DNA of 64,000 nt from Bacteroides sp. An322. GTDB taxonomy: Bacteria > Bacteroidota > Bacteroidia > Bacteroidales > Bacteroidaceae. Shown piece by piece: positions 36,250 through 45,140 of the stretch. The notes beneath the pieces were generated by a model. It saw only the letters and a program-made list of their open reading frames with translations, was not told the origin of the DNA and ran no database searches. The first letter of the stretch is position 1; each line of letters starts with the position of its first letter. The position numbers and the translations under genes were made by a program. The stretch spans positions 1 through 64,000 of the forward strand of contig NZ_NFIN01000013.1 in NCBI RefSeq assembly GCF_002161765.1, written 5' to 3'.

Positions 36250-37926
36250 ATGAATTGGTTACAAGATTTATTGACGAATCCTAACTCTATAGCGCATATT
36301 GTGGCGTTATATGCCTTTGTGATTTCGGGCGGAGTGTTATTGGGGAAAATCAAGGTCTTCGGCATCTCGCTGGGGGTTACTTTCGTCTTGTTCGTGGGAA
36401 TCTTGGTGGGACATTTCGGATTTACGGGTAATCCTGCCATTCTTTCTTTCTTGCAAGACTTCGGATTGATATTGTTTGTCTTCTGCATCGGTTTGCAGGT
36501 GGGACCGTCGTTTTTCTCTTCTTTCAAGGAGGGAGGAATCCGGCTCAACTTGCTGGCGACGGGCATTGTGGCATTCAATATCATTGTCGCACTCATTATT
36601 TATTATGCGTTGCAGGGGCGTATCGAGGTGCCGATGATAGTCGGTATCCTTTGCGGTGCCGTGACGAACACGCCGGGGCTTGGTGCTGCCAACGAGGCAT
36701 TGCAGCAGTTGAACTACGACGGTCCGGAAATCGCCATGGGGTATGCCTGCGCCTATCCGTTGGGTGTCATCGGCATCATCCTTTCGATGATTCTCATCCG
36801 CTACATCTGCCGGGTAGACTTAGACAAAGAGTCGGAAGCTATCCAGCAGGCTGAAGAAGCCAATCCGCACCTGAAACCTTTCCGCATCCAGCTCCGTGTG
36901 GAGAATCCGGCTTTGAACGGAAAGACCATCCTGCAGTTGCAGAATTTTCTGGCACGTAACTTGGTGTGCTCCCGCATCCTTCAGAACGGGGAAGTGAACA
37001 TCCCCACTTCGAAGACGGTGCTTCACACGGGTGACGAGATGAACATTGTGTGCGCGGAAGATGATGCGGAAGCCATCGAGGCTTTTATCGGCTCGAAGAT
37101 TGAAGTCGATTGGGAACATCAAAACACTGAAAACAAGCCGATGGTGTCACGCCGTATTTTGGTGACGCAGCCTTCTATTAACGGCAAGACGGTGGGTGAG
37201 TTGCATTTCAGCAGCATGTATGGCGTGAACGTGACGCGTGTCAACCGTTCGGGTATGGACTTGTTCGCCGCCCGGAGCCTGACCTTGCAGGTAGGCGACC
37301 GTGTGATGGTGGTAGGGCCGCAGGATGCCATCGAGCGTGTGGCGGGTATGCTGGGTAACCAGTTGAAGCGTCTGGACCATCCGAATATCGTGACTATCTT
37401 TGTCGGCATTCTGTGCGGTATCTTGTTCGGAAGTATTCCTATCGCTTTTCCGGGTGTCCCCACTCCGGTGAAGTTAGGTCTTGCAGGCGGTCCGTTGATT
37501 ATCGCCATCTTAATCGGACGTTTCGGCTATAAGGTACGTCTGGTGACTTATACCACGATGAGTGCCAACCTGATGCTGCGCGAAGTGGGGCTTGTGCTTT
37601 TCTTGGCGAGTGTCGGCATCAAGGCGGGCGAGAATTTCGTGCAGACGGTGGTCGAGGGAGACGGCTTGCTCTATGTAGGCGTGGGATTCCTGATAACGTT
37701 GCTCCCGCTGATGATTATCGGCTTGATAGCGCGGTTGTATTACAAGATTAATTACTATACGCTTATCGGTCTGATAGCCGGTAGTACCACCGACCCTCCC
37801 GCATTGGCTTATTCTAATCAGGTGTCGGGCAACGACGCTCCGGCGGTAGGTTATTCTACGGTATATCCGTTGGTAATGTTCTTGCGTATCCTGACCGCTC
37901 AGCTCTTCATCTTGTTTATGGCTTAG
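36250..37926 (+). CDS. AspT/YidE-family membrane transporter with two RCK_C domains
   Basis: The 558-residue protein has two sets of membrane helices of the AspT/YidE/YbjL duplication type. The first (about 10-180) includes [16 protein letters not shown], the second (about 375-558) [15 protein letters not shown]. Between them are two TrkA-C/RCK_C domains (about 208-275 and 290-365) that probably sense a ligand. Members exchange dicarboxylates or amino acids. The substrate here is unknown. A hairpin follows immediately. Confidence 0.85.
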   Translation: MNWLQDLLTNPNSIAHIVALYAFVISGGVLLGKIKVFGISLGVTFVLFVGILVGHFGFTGNPAILSFLQDFGLILFVFCIGLQVGPSFFSSFKEGGIRLNLLATGIVAFNIIVALIIYYALQGRIEVPMIVGILCGAVTNTPGLGAANEALQQLNYDGPEIAMGYACAYPLGVIGIILSMILIRYICRVDLDKESEAIQQAEEANPHLKPFRIQLRVENPALNGKTILQLQNFLARNLVCSRILQNGEVNIPTSKTVLHTGDEMNIVCAEDDAEAIEAFIGSKIEVDWEHQNTENKPMVSRRILVTQPSINGKTVGELHFSSMYGVNVTRVNRSGMDLFAARSLTLQVGDRVMVVGPQDAIERVAGMLGNQLKRLDHPNIVTIFVGILCGILFGSIPIAFPGVPTPVKLGLAGGPLIIAILIGRFGYKVRLVTYTTMSANLMLREVGLVLFLASVGIKAGENFVQTVVEGDGLLYVGVGFLITLLPLMIIGLIARLYYKINYYTLIGLIAGSTTDPPALAYSNQVSGNDAPAVGYSTVYPLVMFLRILTAQLFILFMA

Positions 37927-37939
37927 ATATGTTATAATT

Positions 37940-38001
37940 GAACGCGGAGACGCGAAGGCGCAGAGTTTTTATTTATATTCTTTGCGCCTTTGCGTCTTTG
38001 C
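37940..38001. terminator. Palindromic repeat acting as terminator between convergent genes
   Basis: The left arm GCGGAGACGCGAAGGCGCAG (37944-37963) and right arm CTTTGCGCCTTTGCGTCTTT (37980-37999) are imperfect inverted copies separated by 14 bases. A run of seven T follows. It belongs to the same GAACGCAGAGACGCAGAG-like family as the cassette arms at 33661/34141. Confidence 0.7.
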
Positions 38002-38012
38002 TTTTTTTACAA

Positions 38013-38645
38013 TTAATCAATCCGTGCAAGCAATTCTTCTACTTCTTCCCGCCAGTCGGAAGCGTTTTCGGGCTGAAAGGTTTGCAACCCTGCGTTTTTC
38101 CCTGCGGTGATGTTCGATGTGCTATCGTCGATGAAAAGCGTTTCCTCGGGGCGGATTTGCGCATCTTTTATCATCTGGCGGAAGATTTCCGGTTCCGGTT
38201 TCATGCAGCCCATTTCGAATGAAAGATACAGCTTGTCGAAATATGCGTCTATGCTGTTTCCCTGCGGAGTGAATTGTGGCGTGCGTGCCCAGTAGTCCAT
38301 TAAGTAGGGATTGGTGTTGCTGAGCAAGAAGGTGCGGTAGCCCCTTTGGCGTAATTGGGCGATGTAGTCCAGCTTACGGATGTCCATTCCGCTTACGAAG
38401 CCCATCCACGCTTGCCGCACTTCTTCGCGTTCCAGCGGCTTGCCGCACAATATGCCCAGCTTTTCCCGGAAGGATTCTTCACTGAGCTTTCCTTCTTCCA
38501 ATTCCTGGAAGATTCCTGTCTGATGATATTTGTCGAGGATGCGGCCGGCATTTTCCAGTCCTAACCGGATAAATGCCTGTACCGCTTCTTCACGGTCGAG
38601 GTCTACGATGACCCCGCCGAAATCGAATGCAATGTTTTTAATCAT
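38013..38645 (-). CDS. HAD-superfamily hydrolase (YihX-like)
   Basis: The 210-residue phosphatase-like protein starts IKNIAFDFGGVIVDLD, holding the nucleophile Asp 8 of HAD motif I. Motif II is FLLSNTN, the motif III Lys is in GCMKPEPEIF, and motif IV is TLFIDDSTSNI. The cap is helical (subfamily IA). The order resembles E. coli YihX, a sugar-phosphate phosphatase. The exact substrate is unknown. Confidence 0.85.
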   Translation of the reverse strand: MIKNIAFDFGGVIVDLDREEAVQAFIRLGLENAGRILDKYHQTGIFQELEEGKLSEESFREKLGILCGKPLEREEVRQAWMGFVSGMDIRKLDYIAQLRQRGYRTFLLSNTNPYLMDYWARTPQFTPQGNSIDAYFDKLYLSFEMGCMKPEPEIFRQMIKDAQIRPEETLFIDDSTSNITAGKNAGLQTFQPENASDWREEVEELLARID

Positions 38646-38664
38646 GTTTTATTAAAGGGAAAAA

Positions 38665-38733
38665 GAACGCAGAGGCACAGAGACACAGAGAATTTCTTTA
38701 AATAATACTCTGTGTCTTTGTGTCTCTGCGTTC
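38665..38733. repeat. Palindromic repeat, GAACGCAGAG family
   Basis: Arms of 26 bases (38665-38690 and 38708-38733) match at 24 positions when one is inverted; the loop is 17 bases. It fills the gap between the end of the S9 peptidase gene and the start of the HAD gene. It may terminate transcription of the peptidase gene. No coding sequence is inside. Confidence 0.8.
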
Positions 38734-38740
38734 GGTTAAA

Positions 38741-40852
38741 TCAGTTTTTCAGCCACTTATCCAGCCAGCGGAAGAAGATGCGTTGCCACAACACGCCGTT
38801 CTGAGGCTTCAGCACCCAGTGGTTCTCGTCGGGGAAGATGAGCAGTTCGGCGGGCACGCCTCTCAGTTTCGCTGCATTGAATGCCGCCATGCCTTGCGAG
38901 GCGAGGATGCGGAAATCTTTTTCGCCGTGGATGCAGAGGATAGGCGTGTCCCATTTGTCTACGAAAAGGTGGGGCGAATTGGCGTAGCTGCGTTGCACGG
39001 CAGGGTTGTCCTTTTCCCAATACGGGCCGCCCAAGTCCCAGTTGGTGAACCAAAGCTCTTCGGTTTCCAGGTATTGTTGCTCCATGTTGAAGAATCCGTC
39101 GTGTGCGATGAATGCCTTGAAGCGTTTGTCGTGATGTCCGGCAAGCCAGTACACCGAATAGCCTCCGAAGCTGGCTCCTACGCATCCCAGCCGGTCTTTG
39201 TCTACGTAAGGTTCCTTCGAGATGTCGTCTATCGCGCTCAGGTAATCATCCATGCAATGTCCGCCGTAGTTGGTGCTGATTTCTTCCAGCCATTCCATGC
39301 CGAAGCCCGGCAATCCGCGGCGGTTGGGAGCGATGATGATGTAATCGTTAGCCGCCATAATCTGCAAGTTCCAGCGGTAGCTCCAGAACTGGCTGACGGG
39401 GCTTTGCGGTCCGCCTTCGCAGAAGAGGAGGGTAGGGTATTTCTTGTTCGGGTCGAAATCGACGGGATAGACCACCCACGAAAGCATGTCTTTGCCGTCT
39501 ACCGTCTTGGTCCAGCGCGGTTCTACCTTGCCTTTCTTCAGTTGGCTGAAGATATGGTCGTTCTCCGAAGTGATGCGGGTCACTTTGTGGTCTTTCTTCA
39601 GGTCTACCGTGAAGAGTTCGTCGGCTTCGCTCAACGAATGGCGCATGGTGAGCAGCTGCTTGTCGTTCAGCATTTTCACCGATGCATAGTCGTACATGCC
39701 TTCGGTGAGTTGCTTTACTTCTCCCTTCAGGTTGGTGCTGTGAATCATGCTGGTGGCGTGCCATACGCCCGTGAAATAAAGGGTTTTGCTATCGGGCGCC
39801 CAGCAATAATCGTCCACACCCGACTGGAAGGCTTCGGTGACGTAGGTCTTCTCGCCGTTACTCAGATTCATTACGCACAGGCGGTTGCGGTCGCTTTCAT
39901 ATCCGTCGCGCTCCATGCTTTGCCAGGCGATGCAAGTGCCGTCGGGCGAGAATTTCGGGTTGGTGTCGTAGCCCATGTTCTTGTCTTGGGCATCTTCCTT
40001 ACACAGGTTTCGGGTCTGCTTGGTTGCTATATTATAAAGGTAGATGTCCGAGTCGGTCGATTGCGAATACGCCACGCCCGTCTTCTTGCGGCAGGTATAA
40101 GCAATCTGTTTCGAGTCGTTGCTCCACGCCAGTTGTTCGATGCCACCGAAAGGCTTCATGGGCGATTCGTAGGGTTCGCCTGCCAAGATGTCGGTGGCTT
40201 CGCCCACTTTATTTCCGTCAAAACTTGCCACGAACGGATGCGGGATTGTTTCTACCCATTCGTCCCAGTGCTTGTACATCAGGTCGTCTATCACCCGTCC
40301 GCTTGCCTTGTCGAGGTCGGGATAAAGGGCGGAAGTGCGTTCGCCGCATTTCACCTGTGCAATAAAGAGCACCTTGCTTTCATCGGGCGAGAACTTAAAA
40401 CCTTCGATGTCTCCTTGGTATTCCGAGAGTTGCTTGCGTCCGGTTCCGTCGGGATTCATTTCCCACAGCTGGTTGCTTCCGCTTTGTGCGGTGAGGAAAG
40501 CGATTTTCGTGCCTCCTTTTATCCAAGCGGGTTCGCTTTCGCTGGCTGCGGATGTGGTGAGCAGGCGGTTATTGCTTCCGTCGGCGTTCATCACGTAGAT
40601 AACCGTATGGTTGGCGTTGTCTTTCACGCTGTAATACGATACGGTGTAAGCGATTTGTTTCCCGTCGAGCGACACGCTCGTGCCTCCGATGCGTCCCATA
40701 GCCCACAGGGCTTCGGGAGTCATCCGTCCGTCTTTAATGGTTATATCCTGTTTCCCAATAAAGGTTTTTTCGGTCGGTGTGCCGGCATTGGCTTGCCCGC
40801 TTGCGGCGAGCAGCATGGCGGCGGTCATGGTCATTAAGTTTGTTTTGTTCAT
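38741..40852 (-). CDS. S9 family serine peptidase (prolyl oligopeptidase/dipeptidyl-peptidase type)
   Basis: The 703-residue protein has a signal peptide (about 1-24, ASGQANAG). A seven-bladed beta-propeller (about 40-420) with WD40-like/TolB repeats (FSPDESKVLFIAQ, FSPDGTCIAWQS) follows. The C-terminal alpha/beta hydrolase domain has the serine in GASFGGYSVYW (near residue 560), Asp in HGEKDFRI and His in DENHWV. It is an exported aminopeptidase or dipeptidyl peptidase. It is a single gene between two palindromes of the same family. Confidence 0.92.
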   Translation of the reverse strand: MNKTNLMTMTAAMLLAASGQANAGTPTEKTFIGKQDITIKDGRMTPEALWAMGRIGGTSVSLDGKQIAYTVSYYSVKDNANHTVIYVMNADGSNNRLLTTSAASESEPAWIKGGTKIAFLTAQSGSNQLWEMNPDGTGRKQLSEYQGDIEGFKFSPDESKVLFIAQVKCGERTSALYPDLDKASGRVIDDLMYKHWDEWVETIPHPFVASFDGNKVGEATDILAGEPYESPMKPFGGIEQLAWSNDSKQIAYTCRKKTGVAYSQSTDSDIYLYNIATKQTRNLCKEDAQDKNMGYDTNPKFSPDGTCIAWQSMERDGYESDRNRLCVMNLSNGEKTYVTEAFQSGVDDYCWAPDSKTLYFTGVWHATSMIHSTNLKGEVKQLTEGMYDYASVKMLNDKQLLTMRHSLSEADELFTVDLKKDHKVTRITSENDHIFSQLKKGKVEPRWTKTVDGKDMLSWVVYPVDFDPNKKYPTLLFCEGGPQSPVSQFWSYRWNLQIMAANDYIIIAPNRRGLPGFGMEWLEEISTNYGGHCMDDYLSAIDDISKEPYVDKDRLGCVGASFGGYSVYWLAGHHDKRFKAFIAHDGFFNMEQQYLETEELWFTNWDLGGPYWEKDNPAVQRSYANSPHLFVDKWDTPILCIHGEKDFRILASQGMAAFNAAKLRGVPAELLIFPDENHWVLKPQNGVLWQRIFFRWLDKWLKN

Positions 40853-40882
40853 TGTTATGTGTTATTTATTTGATGTTCGCTT

Positions 40883-40947
40883 GAACACAGAAGCACAGAG
40901 ACGCAGAGGGAAAATAATAAACTCTGTGTCTCCGTGTCTCTGTGTTC
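40883..40947. repeat. Palindromic repeat, GAACACAGAAGCACAGAG family
   Basis: Arms of 26 bases (40883-40908 and 40922-40947) form an imperfect hairpin with a 13-base loop. It is situated between the lipoprotein gene and the S9 peptidase start. It belongs to the same family as 37940, 38665 and 42069. Confidence 0.8.
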
Positions 40948-40957
40948 GATAAAAAAT

Positions 40958-41389
40958 TCATTTTCCGGTGAAATAAGCCGGATAATTATCAAACAGGCAA
41001 TTCAGCTGGTTTCCTCCCATTTGGATGTTATCCATATACGAATATCCGTCGCGGTAAGCAAGGCGGAGGCTCGTATAAGATGCGTTCCACCAATCCCAGC
41101 CGAATACCAGATTCGATTCTTCCCGGTTCCCGTAACGGTCTTGCGTGTAGAGGTAATCCTCGCCCGTGTTGTCGGGATAGAAGCGAAGCTCTTGGTAGTG
41201 GTATACATCATAATCGTCATACCATTCGTCTACCCATACCCGGCTGCACAGATAGTCGGTACGTTCCCGATAATCGTATGAACCGTTTCCGAATTCGATT
41301 CCTAATCCTACGTACTCGCAAGACGTGAATGCCAATGTCATTGCCAACAGGAAAAATATGCGGTACAGTGCGTTCTTCTTAGTCTTCAT
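40958..41389 (-). CDS. Small lipoprotein, unrecognised
   Basis: The 143-residue frame has a lipoprotein signal (LLAMTLAFTSCEYVG, Cys at about residue 24). The mature part is unusually rich in Tyr, Asp and Trp (WVDEWYDDYDVYHYQELRFY). It is presumably anchored in the outer or inner membrane on the periplasmic or surface side. A strong promoter lies directly upstream. No family recognised. Confidence 0.75.
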   Translation of the reverse strand: MKTKKNALYRIFFLLAMTLAFTSCEYVGLGIEFGNGSYDYRERTDYLCSRVWVDEWYDDYDVYHYQELRFYPDNTGEDYLYTQDRYGNREESNLVFGWDWWNASYTSLRLAYRDGYSYMDNIQMGGNQLNCLFDNYPAYFTGK

Positions 41390-41422
41390 AATAGCCTCCT
41401 TTTTTGTTTTGATTTCGTACTA

Positions 41423-41454
41423 CAAAGATAAGCGGTCCGTCCCGTTCCGGCAAA
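41423..41454 (-). promoter_or_regulatory. Promoter of the small lipoprotein gene
   Basis: On the minus strand TTTG (plus CAAA 41451-41454), 20 bases, then TATCTTTG (plus CAAAGATA 41423-41430) form a perfect Bacteroides promoter. Confidence 0.75.
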
Positions 41455-41510
41455 TTGTTTTTCCTAAATCAGGCAAGGAAGATTCCTATTTGTGATAGGG
41501 ATTTTCCTTA

Positions 41511-41573
41511 GTTAATAGTGAATGAAATAGTAGCCGTAACTATTCACTATTAATTATTAACTATTAACTATAT
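41511..41573. repeat. TA-rich palindromic repeat
   Basis: GTTAATAGTGAAT (41514-41526) and ATTCACTATTAA, followed by further TTATTAACTATTAACTAT units, form an imperfect palindrome of the family also seen at 271 and 463. Its right edge touches the stop of the FMN-binding protein gene and it may serve as that gene's terminator. Confidence 0.55.
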
Positions 41574-42050
41574 TCGTCTCTTTGCGCTTACGGTCTCGAT
41601 GTCCAGCCGAATGATTTCCGTGCGGTGGAACGATTTTTGTGCATAGTCGATGCCGCGTATCTTATCGTCAGGGCAATACTTGCTCAGCAGGAGCGAGAGT
41701 GCCGACATTCGCTCGGCTTCGTGCAGGCTATGATGAGCGGTGCATTGCAACACCACGCTTTCGTATGCGGTGGTGAACTGTGCGGGCTTCACTTGTGTCC
41801 GTCCTACCACGCAAAAAGAAACCTGCGGACAAGCGTCGATGCATTTCAGTTTCCGTCCCACGGGAGCGCAATGGATATAGATGGAATTGCCACGGTCCCA
41901 TACATAGCTGATAGGGATGCCGTAGGCTCCTTCACCGTCTTCCGTACGCATCGAGAGGATGCCGTATTCGCCGTCTTTTAATATCTCGAACGCCCGTTCT
42001 TGTTCCAACGTCCGGTCTTGACGGCGGATGGTTGAATTATCGAATTTCAT
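41568..42050 (-). CDS. Pyridoxamine 5'-phosphate oxidase-family (NimA-like) flavoprotein
   Basis: The 160-residue protein starts MKFDNSTIRRQDRTLEQ; an upstream in-frame ATG at 42074 reaches into the neighbouring palindrome and is rejected. A split-barrel FMN-binding fold is indicated by YGILSMRTEDGEGAYGIPIS, YIHCAPVGRKLKCI and VSFCVVG. Close relatives are annotated as nitroimidazole-resistance or general flavin reductase-like proteins. The physiological substrate is unknown. Confidence 0.85.
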   Translation of the reverse strand: MKFDNSTIRRQDRTLEQERAFEILKDGEYGILSMRTEDGEGAYGIPISYVWDRGNSIYIHCAPVGRKLKCIDACPQVSFCVVGRTQVKPAQFTTAYESVVLQCTAHHSLHEAERMSALSLLLSKYCPDDKIRGIDYAQKSFHRTEIIRLDIETVSAKRRI

Positions 42051-42068
42051 ATATCTGATGTTATTATT

Positions 42069-42134
42069 GAACACAGAGGCACAGAGACACAGAGGGAAAA
42101 TAAAAAAGCTCTGTGCCTTCGTGTCTCTGTGTTT
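42069..42134. repeat. Palindromic repeat, GAACACAGAGGCACAGAG family
   Basis: Arms 42069-42094 and 42109-42134 are imperfect inverted copies with a 14-base loop. It lies between the alcohol dehydrogenase stop and the FMN-protein start. With 37940, 38665 and 40883 it makes four gene-less copies within 4.2 kb. Confidence 0.8.
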
Positions 42135-42139
42135 AAAGT

Positions 42140-43315
42140 TTAACTATTAGCTATTTCGTAAATTGCCCGGCTTGCCTGGCGGTCGAGCCGGACATAACCG
42201 CCTACCAGTTCACCTTTGTTCTCGTGCAGATGAGCTACAAGCAAATCAATGTCGGGATGCTCGATGCCTAATTCTTTAAAGGTAGTAGGCATACCTATTT
42301 CGTGCAAGAATGCCTTAAATCGGGCGATGCCTTCCAATGCTACGACCTTCAGGTCGGTCGAGGCAGGAACATCCCATACCCGTTCGGCGAATTGGGCAAC
42401 TTTGCCTACGTTATAGTCAGCCATGTAAGTCAGCCATGCGGGGAAGATGACGGCAAGTCCTGCCCCGTGAGTCACGTCGTAGAGTGCGCTTATTTCGTGC
42501 TCCATGAAGTGTGAAGCCCAATCTTCTTCACGTCCGGTACCGCAAATGCCGTTGTGTGCAATGGTGCCTGCCCACATGATGTTGGCACGTGCACCGTAAT
42601 TGTGCGGCTCTTTCATTACGGTTCGGGCTTCTTTGATAATGGCTTTCAATGTGCCTTCACACAGGCGGTCGGTCACTTCTGTATCGGGTGTATTGGTGAA
42701 GTATCGTTCCATGATGTGCGCCATCATGTCGGTGATGCCGCTTGCGGTTTGCCATGCAGGAAGTGTATAGGTCACTTCTGGGTTCATTACGGCAAATGCC
42801 GGACGGAGCACTTCGGGAGTACGCAGGCTGAGTTTTTTCAGTCCGTCTACTTTTGTGATAACCGAATTGCCCGAGCCTTCGCTTCCGGCGGCAGGGATAG
42901 TGAGCACCACACCGATGCGCAAAGCTGTTTGCGGTATCGCTTTTCCAGTAAAGAAATCCCAAAAGTCACTTTCGTAAGGGATTCCGGCTGCAATGGCTTT
43001 GGCGGTATCAATGACCGAGCCTCCTCCTACAGGCAAGAGGAAATCCACCTTCTCCCGTCTTCCCAATTCGATGCCTTCATATACTTTCGGGTCGGTAGGG
43101 TTCGGTTGTACGCCTCCTAATTCAATGTAGGCAATGTCCGCTTCTTCCAGCGATTTCTTTACCCGGTCTAATAAACCGCTTCGTATGACTGAACCTCCGC
43201 CATACACAATCAAGGCTTTTGTTCCGTGGTATTTCTTTACCAATTCACCTGTTTGTTGCTCAGTATTCTTTCCAAACACAAACTCAGTAGGGCTATAAAA
43301 CGTAAAGTTATTCAT
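42140..43315 (-). CDS. Iron-containing alcohol dehydrogenase (butanol dehydrogenase type)
   Basis: The 391-residue enzyme has an N-terminal nucleotide-binding domain with GGGSVIDTAKAIAAG, and a helical metal-binding domain with ligands in ITDMMAHIME and HEISALYDVTHGAGLAVIFP. The FYSPTEFVFG start and length fit NADPH-dependent YqhD/BdhA-type aldehyde reductases. It likely reduces aldehydes to alcohols in the cytoplasm. Confidence 0.9.
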   Translation of the reverse strand: MNNFTFYSPTEFVFGKNTEQQTGELVKKYHGTKALIVYGGGSVIRSGLLDRVKKSLEEADIAYIELGGVQPNPTDPKVYEGIELGRREKVDFLLPVGGGSVIDTAKAIAAGIPYESDFWDFFTGKAIPQTALRIGVVLTIPAAGSEGSGNSVITKVDGLKKLSLRTPEVLRPAFAVMNPEVTYTLPAWQTASGITDMMAHIMERYFTNTPDTEVTDRLCEGTLKAIIKEARTVMKEPHNYGARANIMWAGTIAHNGICGTGREEDWASHFMEHEISALYDVTHGAGLAVIFPAWLTYMADYNVGKVAQFAERVWDVPASTDLKVVALEGIARFKAFLHEIGMPTTFKELGIEHPDIDLLVAHLHENKGELVGGYVRLDRQASRAIYEIANS

Positions 43316-43376
43316 ATCTTTTTTATTTTAGCAATTTAAATGCGTAAAAAATATATTGTCGGATTATCTGAATCCG

Positions 43377-44267
43377 TTAGTTCCGTTCTTCCCGCATTCG
43401 TCGGATTTGCTTGTCTATGTCATACGCATTTCCACGCGATTTGTCTTTGCGGAAAAATTCCTGACGCCGGATAGAGTCTTCTGCTTGACGTTGGCGAATA
43501 AGCTCGTAGAAACGATCTTCATCGGGTGCAGGCGGAGGTATTGTGTCCGCTGGATGTTGGGACAGGGAGTCTGGTATTTCGGAGCGCACTACCGTACCGC
43601 TATCTGCCGGAGCATAAATAGGAAGCAACCGATAATAAGTAGGGAATTTCAGGCTGTCCTCGCGTGTTGGCTGATAATCCTTGTAAATCTTCCAGGCGTT
43701 GGCATGTTTGCGGTTGTGCTTCAGCATCCGTCCGCGCGGAGTAAGGTTGTCATAGATGACGCCCAAAAAGTCCAGTCCCCCGATGACGGCTCCTGCTCCT
43801 ACGTTCCCTCCGGCGCGTCCCACAGCGCGTTCAAACATCATACCTGTCCCCGGCGTCAAGCTCCGTCCGTATTCTTCCGTATAAATCGCATTCGGATTGA
43901 GCTTCCAGTGCATTTCCCATTTTTCAGTCCGTCCCAACACCAGCACGTCGTAAATAGGATCTTCGCCAAAGCGGGTCCAAATGCTATAAGGCAGCATCCG
44001 TATATATCCTGTAGGTTTCTTCACCTTGGTTGTGTCTGTAAGGCTTCGCGGAAGACGCAAGTCTTTTTTAAATTTCATCCAAGGCTTGTCTAGCGTAACA
44101 GCTTTCATCTCTTCACGAGGCTTTTCCATGCCGCTAAAGTCGAACTGAATCATCCGGATAGCTTCTTCGTTCAATCGGATTTCTTGTTCTTTTTCATGTT
44201 GGGCATACAGAGGCAATGTGCCGGATAAAACGGATAATATAAATAATGTATGATAACGCAAATTCAT
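43377..44267 (-). CDS. DUF4858-like exported protein
   Basis: A 296-residue protein with a signal peptide (about 1-20, SGTLPLYAQHE). The mature part contains LPYSIWTRFGEDPIYDVLVLG and a Gly-rich segment (GRAGGNVGAGAVIGGLDFLG). The C terminus is highly charged (RQRQAEDSIRRQEFFRKDKS). I place it in DUF4858 with moderate certainty. Function is unknown. ATG 44267 is preferred over 44279 because the signal peptide then has normal length. Confidence 0.6.
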   Translation of the reverse strand: MNLRYHTLFILSVLSGTLPLYAQHEKEQEIRLNEEAIRMIQFDFSGMEKPREEMKAVTLDKPWMKFKKDLRLPRSLTDTTKVKKPTGYIRMLPYSIWTRFGEDPIYDVLVLGRTEKWEMHWKLNPNAIYTEEYGRSLTPGTGMMFERAVGRAGGNVGAGAVIGGLDFLGVIYDNLTPRGRMLKHNRKHANAWKIYKDYQPTREDSLKFPTYYRLLPIYAPADSGTVVRSEIPDSLSQHPADTIPPPAPDEDRFYELIRQRQAEDSIRRQEFFRKDKSRGNAYDIDKQIRRMREERN

Positions 44268-44309
44268 TTCTAATTCCAATAATCATGCTTCTTTAGTGTA
44301 AAAGCGGAA

Positions 44310-44317
44310 CAAAAGTA
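44310..44317 (-). promoter_or_regulatory. -7 element for the DUF4858-like gene
   Basis: The minus strand reads TACTTTTG, a TAnnTTTG match, about 43 bases before the start. A second minus-strand match, TACCTTTG, lies at 44409-44416 on the other side of the TA-rich palindrome. The interval 44268-44472 holds these sites and the palindrome and no gene. Confidence 0.5.
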
Positions 44318-44342
44318 AGCATAAAAAGCGGAACAACGGATA

Positions 44343-44405
44343 GATGATAGTTAATAGTTGATAATTGGTAGTTGATAATGCCGGCTTAACTATCAACTAT
44401 GAACT
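44343..44405. repeat. TA-rich palindromic repeat
   Basis: Units such as GATAGTTAATAGTTGATAAT and, in inverse, AACTATCAACTATGAACT form an imperfect hairpin. It includes GCCGGCTTAACTAT, identical to 295-308. It lies between two minus-strand -7 elements. Confidence 0.6.
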
Positions 44406-44472
44406 AAGCAAAGGTACACAATCCTCTCCACGTGGCAATGGATTTCTTATTTTGCGCATATATATACATAAG

Positions 44473-44622
44473 TCATGTCAGCAGATTGCAACCGTGAAGA
44501 TACATAGCTGCACCGCTCAGGGCAGCAGATACCCCTGAAGTCCACTCTTTGATACGAAAACTGATAGACGACGGACTCCTTGACAAACATTGTTTTTCGC
44601 TTGTAGTTTTTTTATTTTTCAT
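44473..44622 (-). CDS. Possible 49-residue protein coupled to the NlpC/P60 gene
   Basis: The start ATG overlaps the stop of the upstream peptidase gene as ATGA, an arrangement typical of translational coupling. The product would read MKNKKTTSEKQCLSRSPSSI, then a short hydrophobic patch and HGCNLLT. No family was recognised. The only support is the overlap and an unbroken frame, so it may be chance. Confidence 0.3.
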   Translation of the reverse strand: MKNKKTTSEKQCLSRSPSSISFRIKEWTSGVSAALSGAAMYLHGCNLLT

Positions 44623-45125
44623 TTCACCCTTCCACCTTGCATCCAGCAGCGTTTGTAGTAAGGCTCGTTCAGGCAGCTTACGATAACCCCTCGGCTGGTA
44701 CTGGCATGAATGAAGCGTCCGTCTTTCAAATAGATGCCTACGTGGGTGGCACGTCGCTTGTTACGCCCATTGTGGAAAAAGACGAGGTCGCCTTCGCGCA
44801 GCTTGGCTTTGCGCACCTTGCGGCAATCCTCGGTGCGCTGGCGGTCGGAGCTTCGTTTTAAGCGTTTGCGGTAGACCGTGCGGTAGATGTTGCTGGTAAA
44901 TCCAGAGCAGTCCACGCCGCGCCGGGTGGTTCCTCCCGAACGGTAAGGTACACCTATCCAGCGTGCCGATTCAATATAGAGGCGGTGATTATCGTCCATA
45001 TCGATGTCTATATCGAGGCGTAAGGCGGCTTGTGCCAGTTCGCGGTAATCATAGTGTGGGGCACGTGTACCACAGGAGGTGAGAAGGGCGAGGAGTGCCG
45101 CTAAAAGGAGTATCTGTTTTTTCAT
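44619..45125 (-). CDS. NlpC/P60 (C40) family lipoprotein peptidase
   Basis: A 168-residue lipoprotein (LLALLTSCGTRA, Cys 18). The C40 domain has catalytic Cys in RRGVDCSGFTSNIYRTVY, His in RATHVGIYLKDGRFIHAS and a following polar residue. It probably cleaves peptide bonds in peptidoglycan stems. It may share transcription with the ABC genes upstream, although a palindrome at 45141-45269 separates them. Confidence 0.9.
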   Translation of the reverse strand: MKKQILLLAALLALLTSCGTRAPHYDYRELAQAALRLDIDIDMDDNHRLYIESARWIGVPYRSGGTTRRGVDCSGFTSNIYRTVYRKRLKRSSDRQRTEDCRKVRKAKLREGDLVFFHNGRNKRRATHVGIYLKDGRFIHASTSRGVIVSCLNEPYYKRCWMQGGRVK

Positions 45126-45140
45126 GGTGGGTGTATTTTT

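Noticed and set aside
38720..40837. A 705-codon open frame on the plus strand, opposite the S9 peptidase
   Set aside because: It is fully antisense to a gene with a clear signal peptide, propeller and catalytic triad. Its translation has no recognisable domain. GC-rich codon use of the real gene leaves this frame open.
44419..44618. tRNA or other known structured RNA in the gap after the NlpC/P60 gene
   Set aside because: No cloverleaf arms or CCA-type ends were found. Only a possible short coding frame remains.
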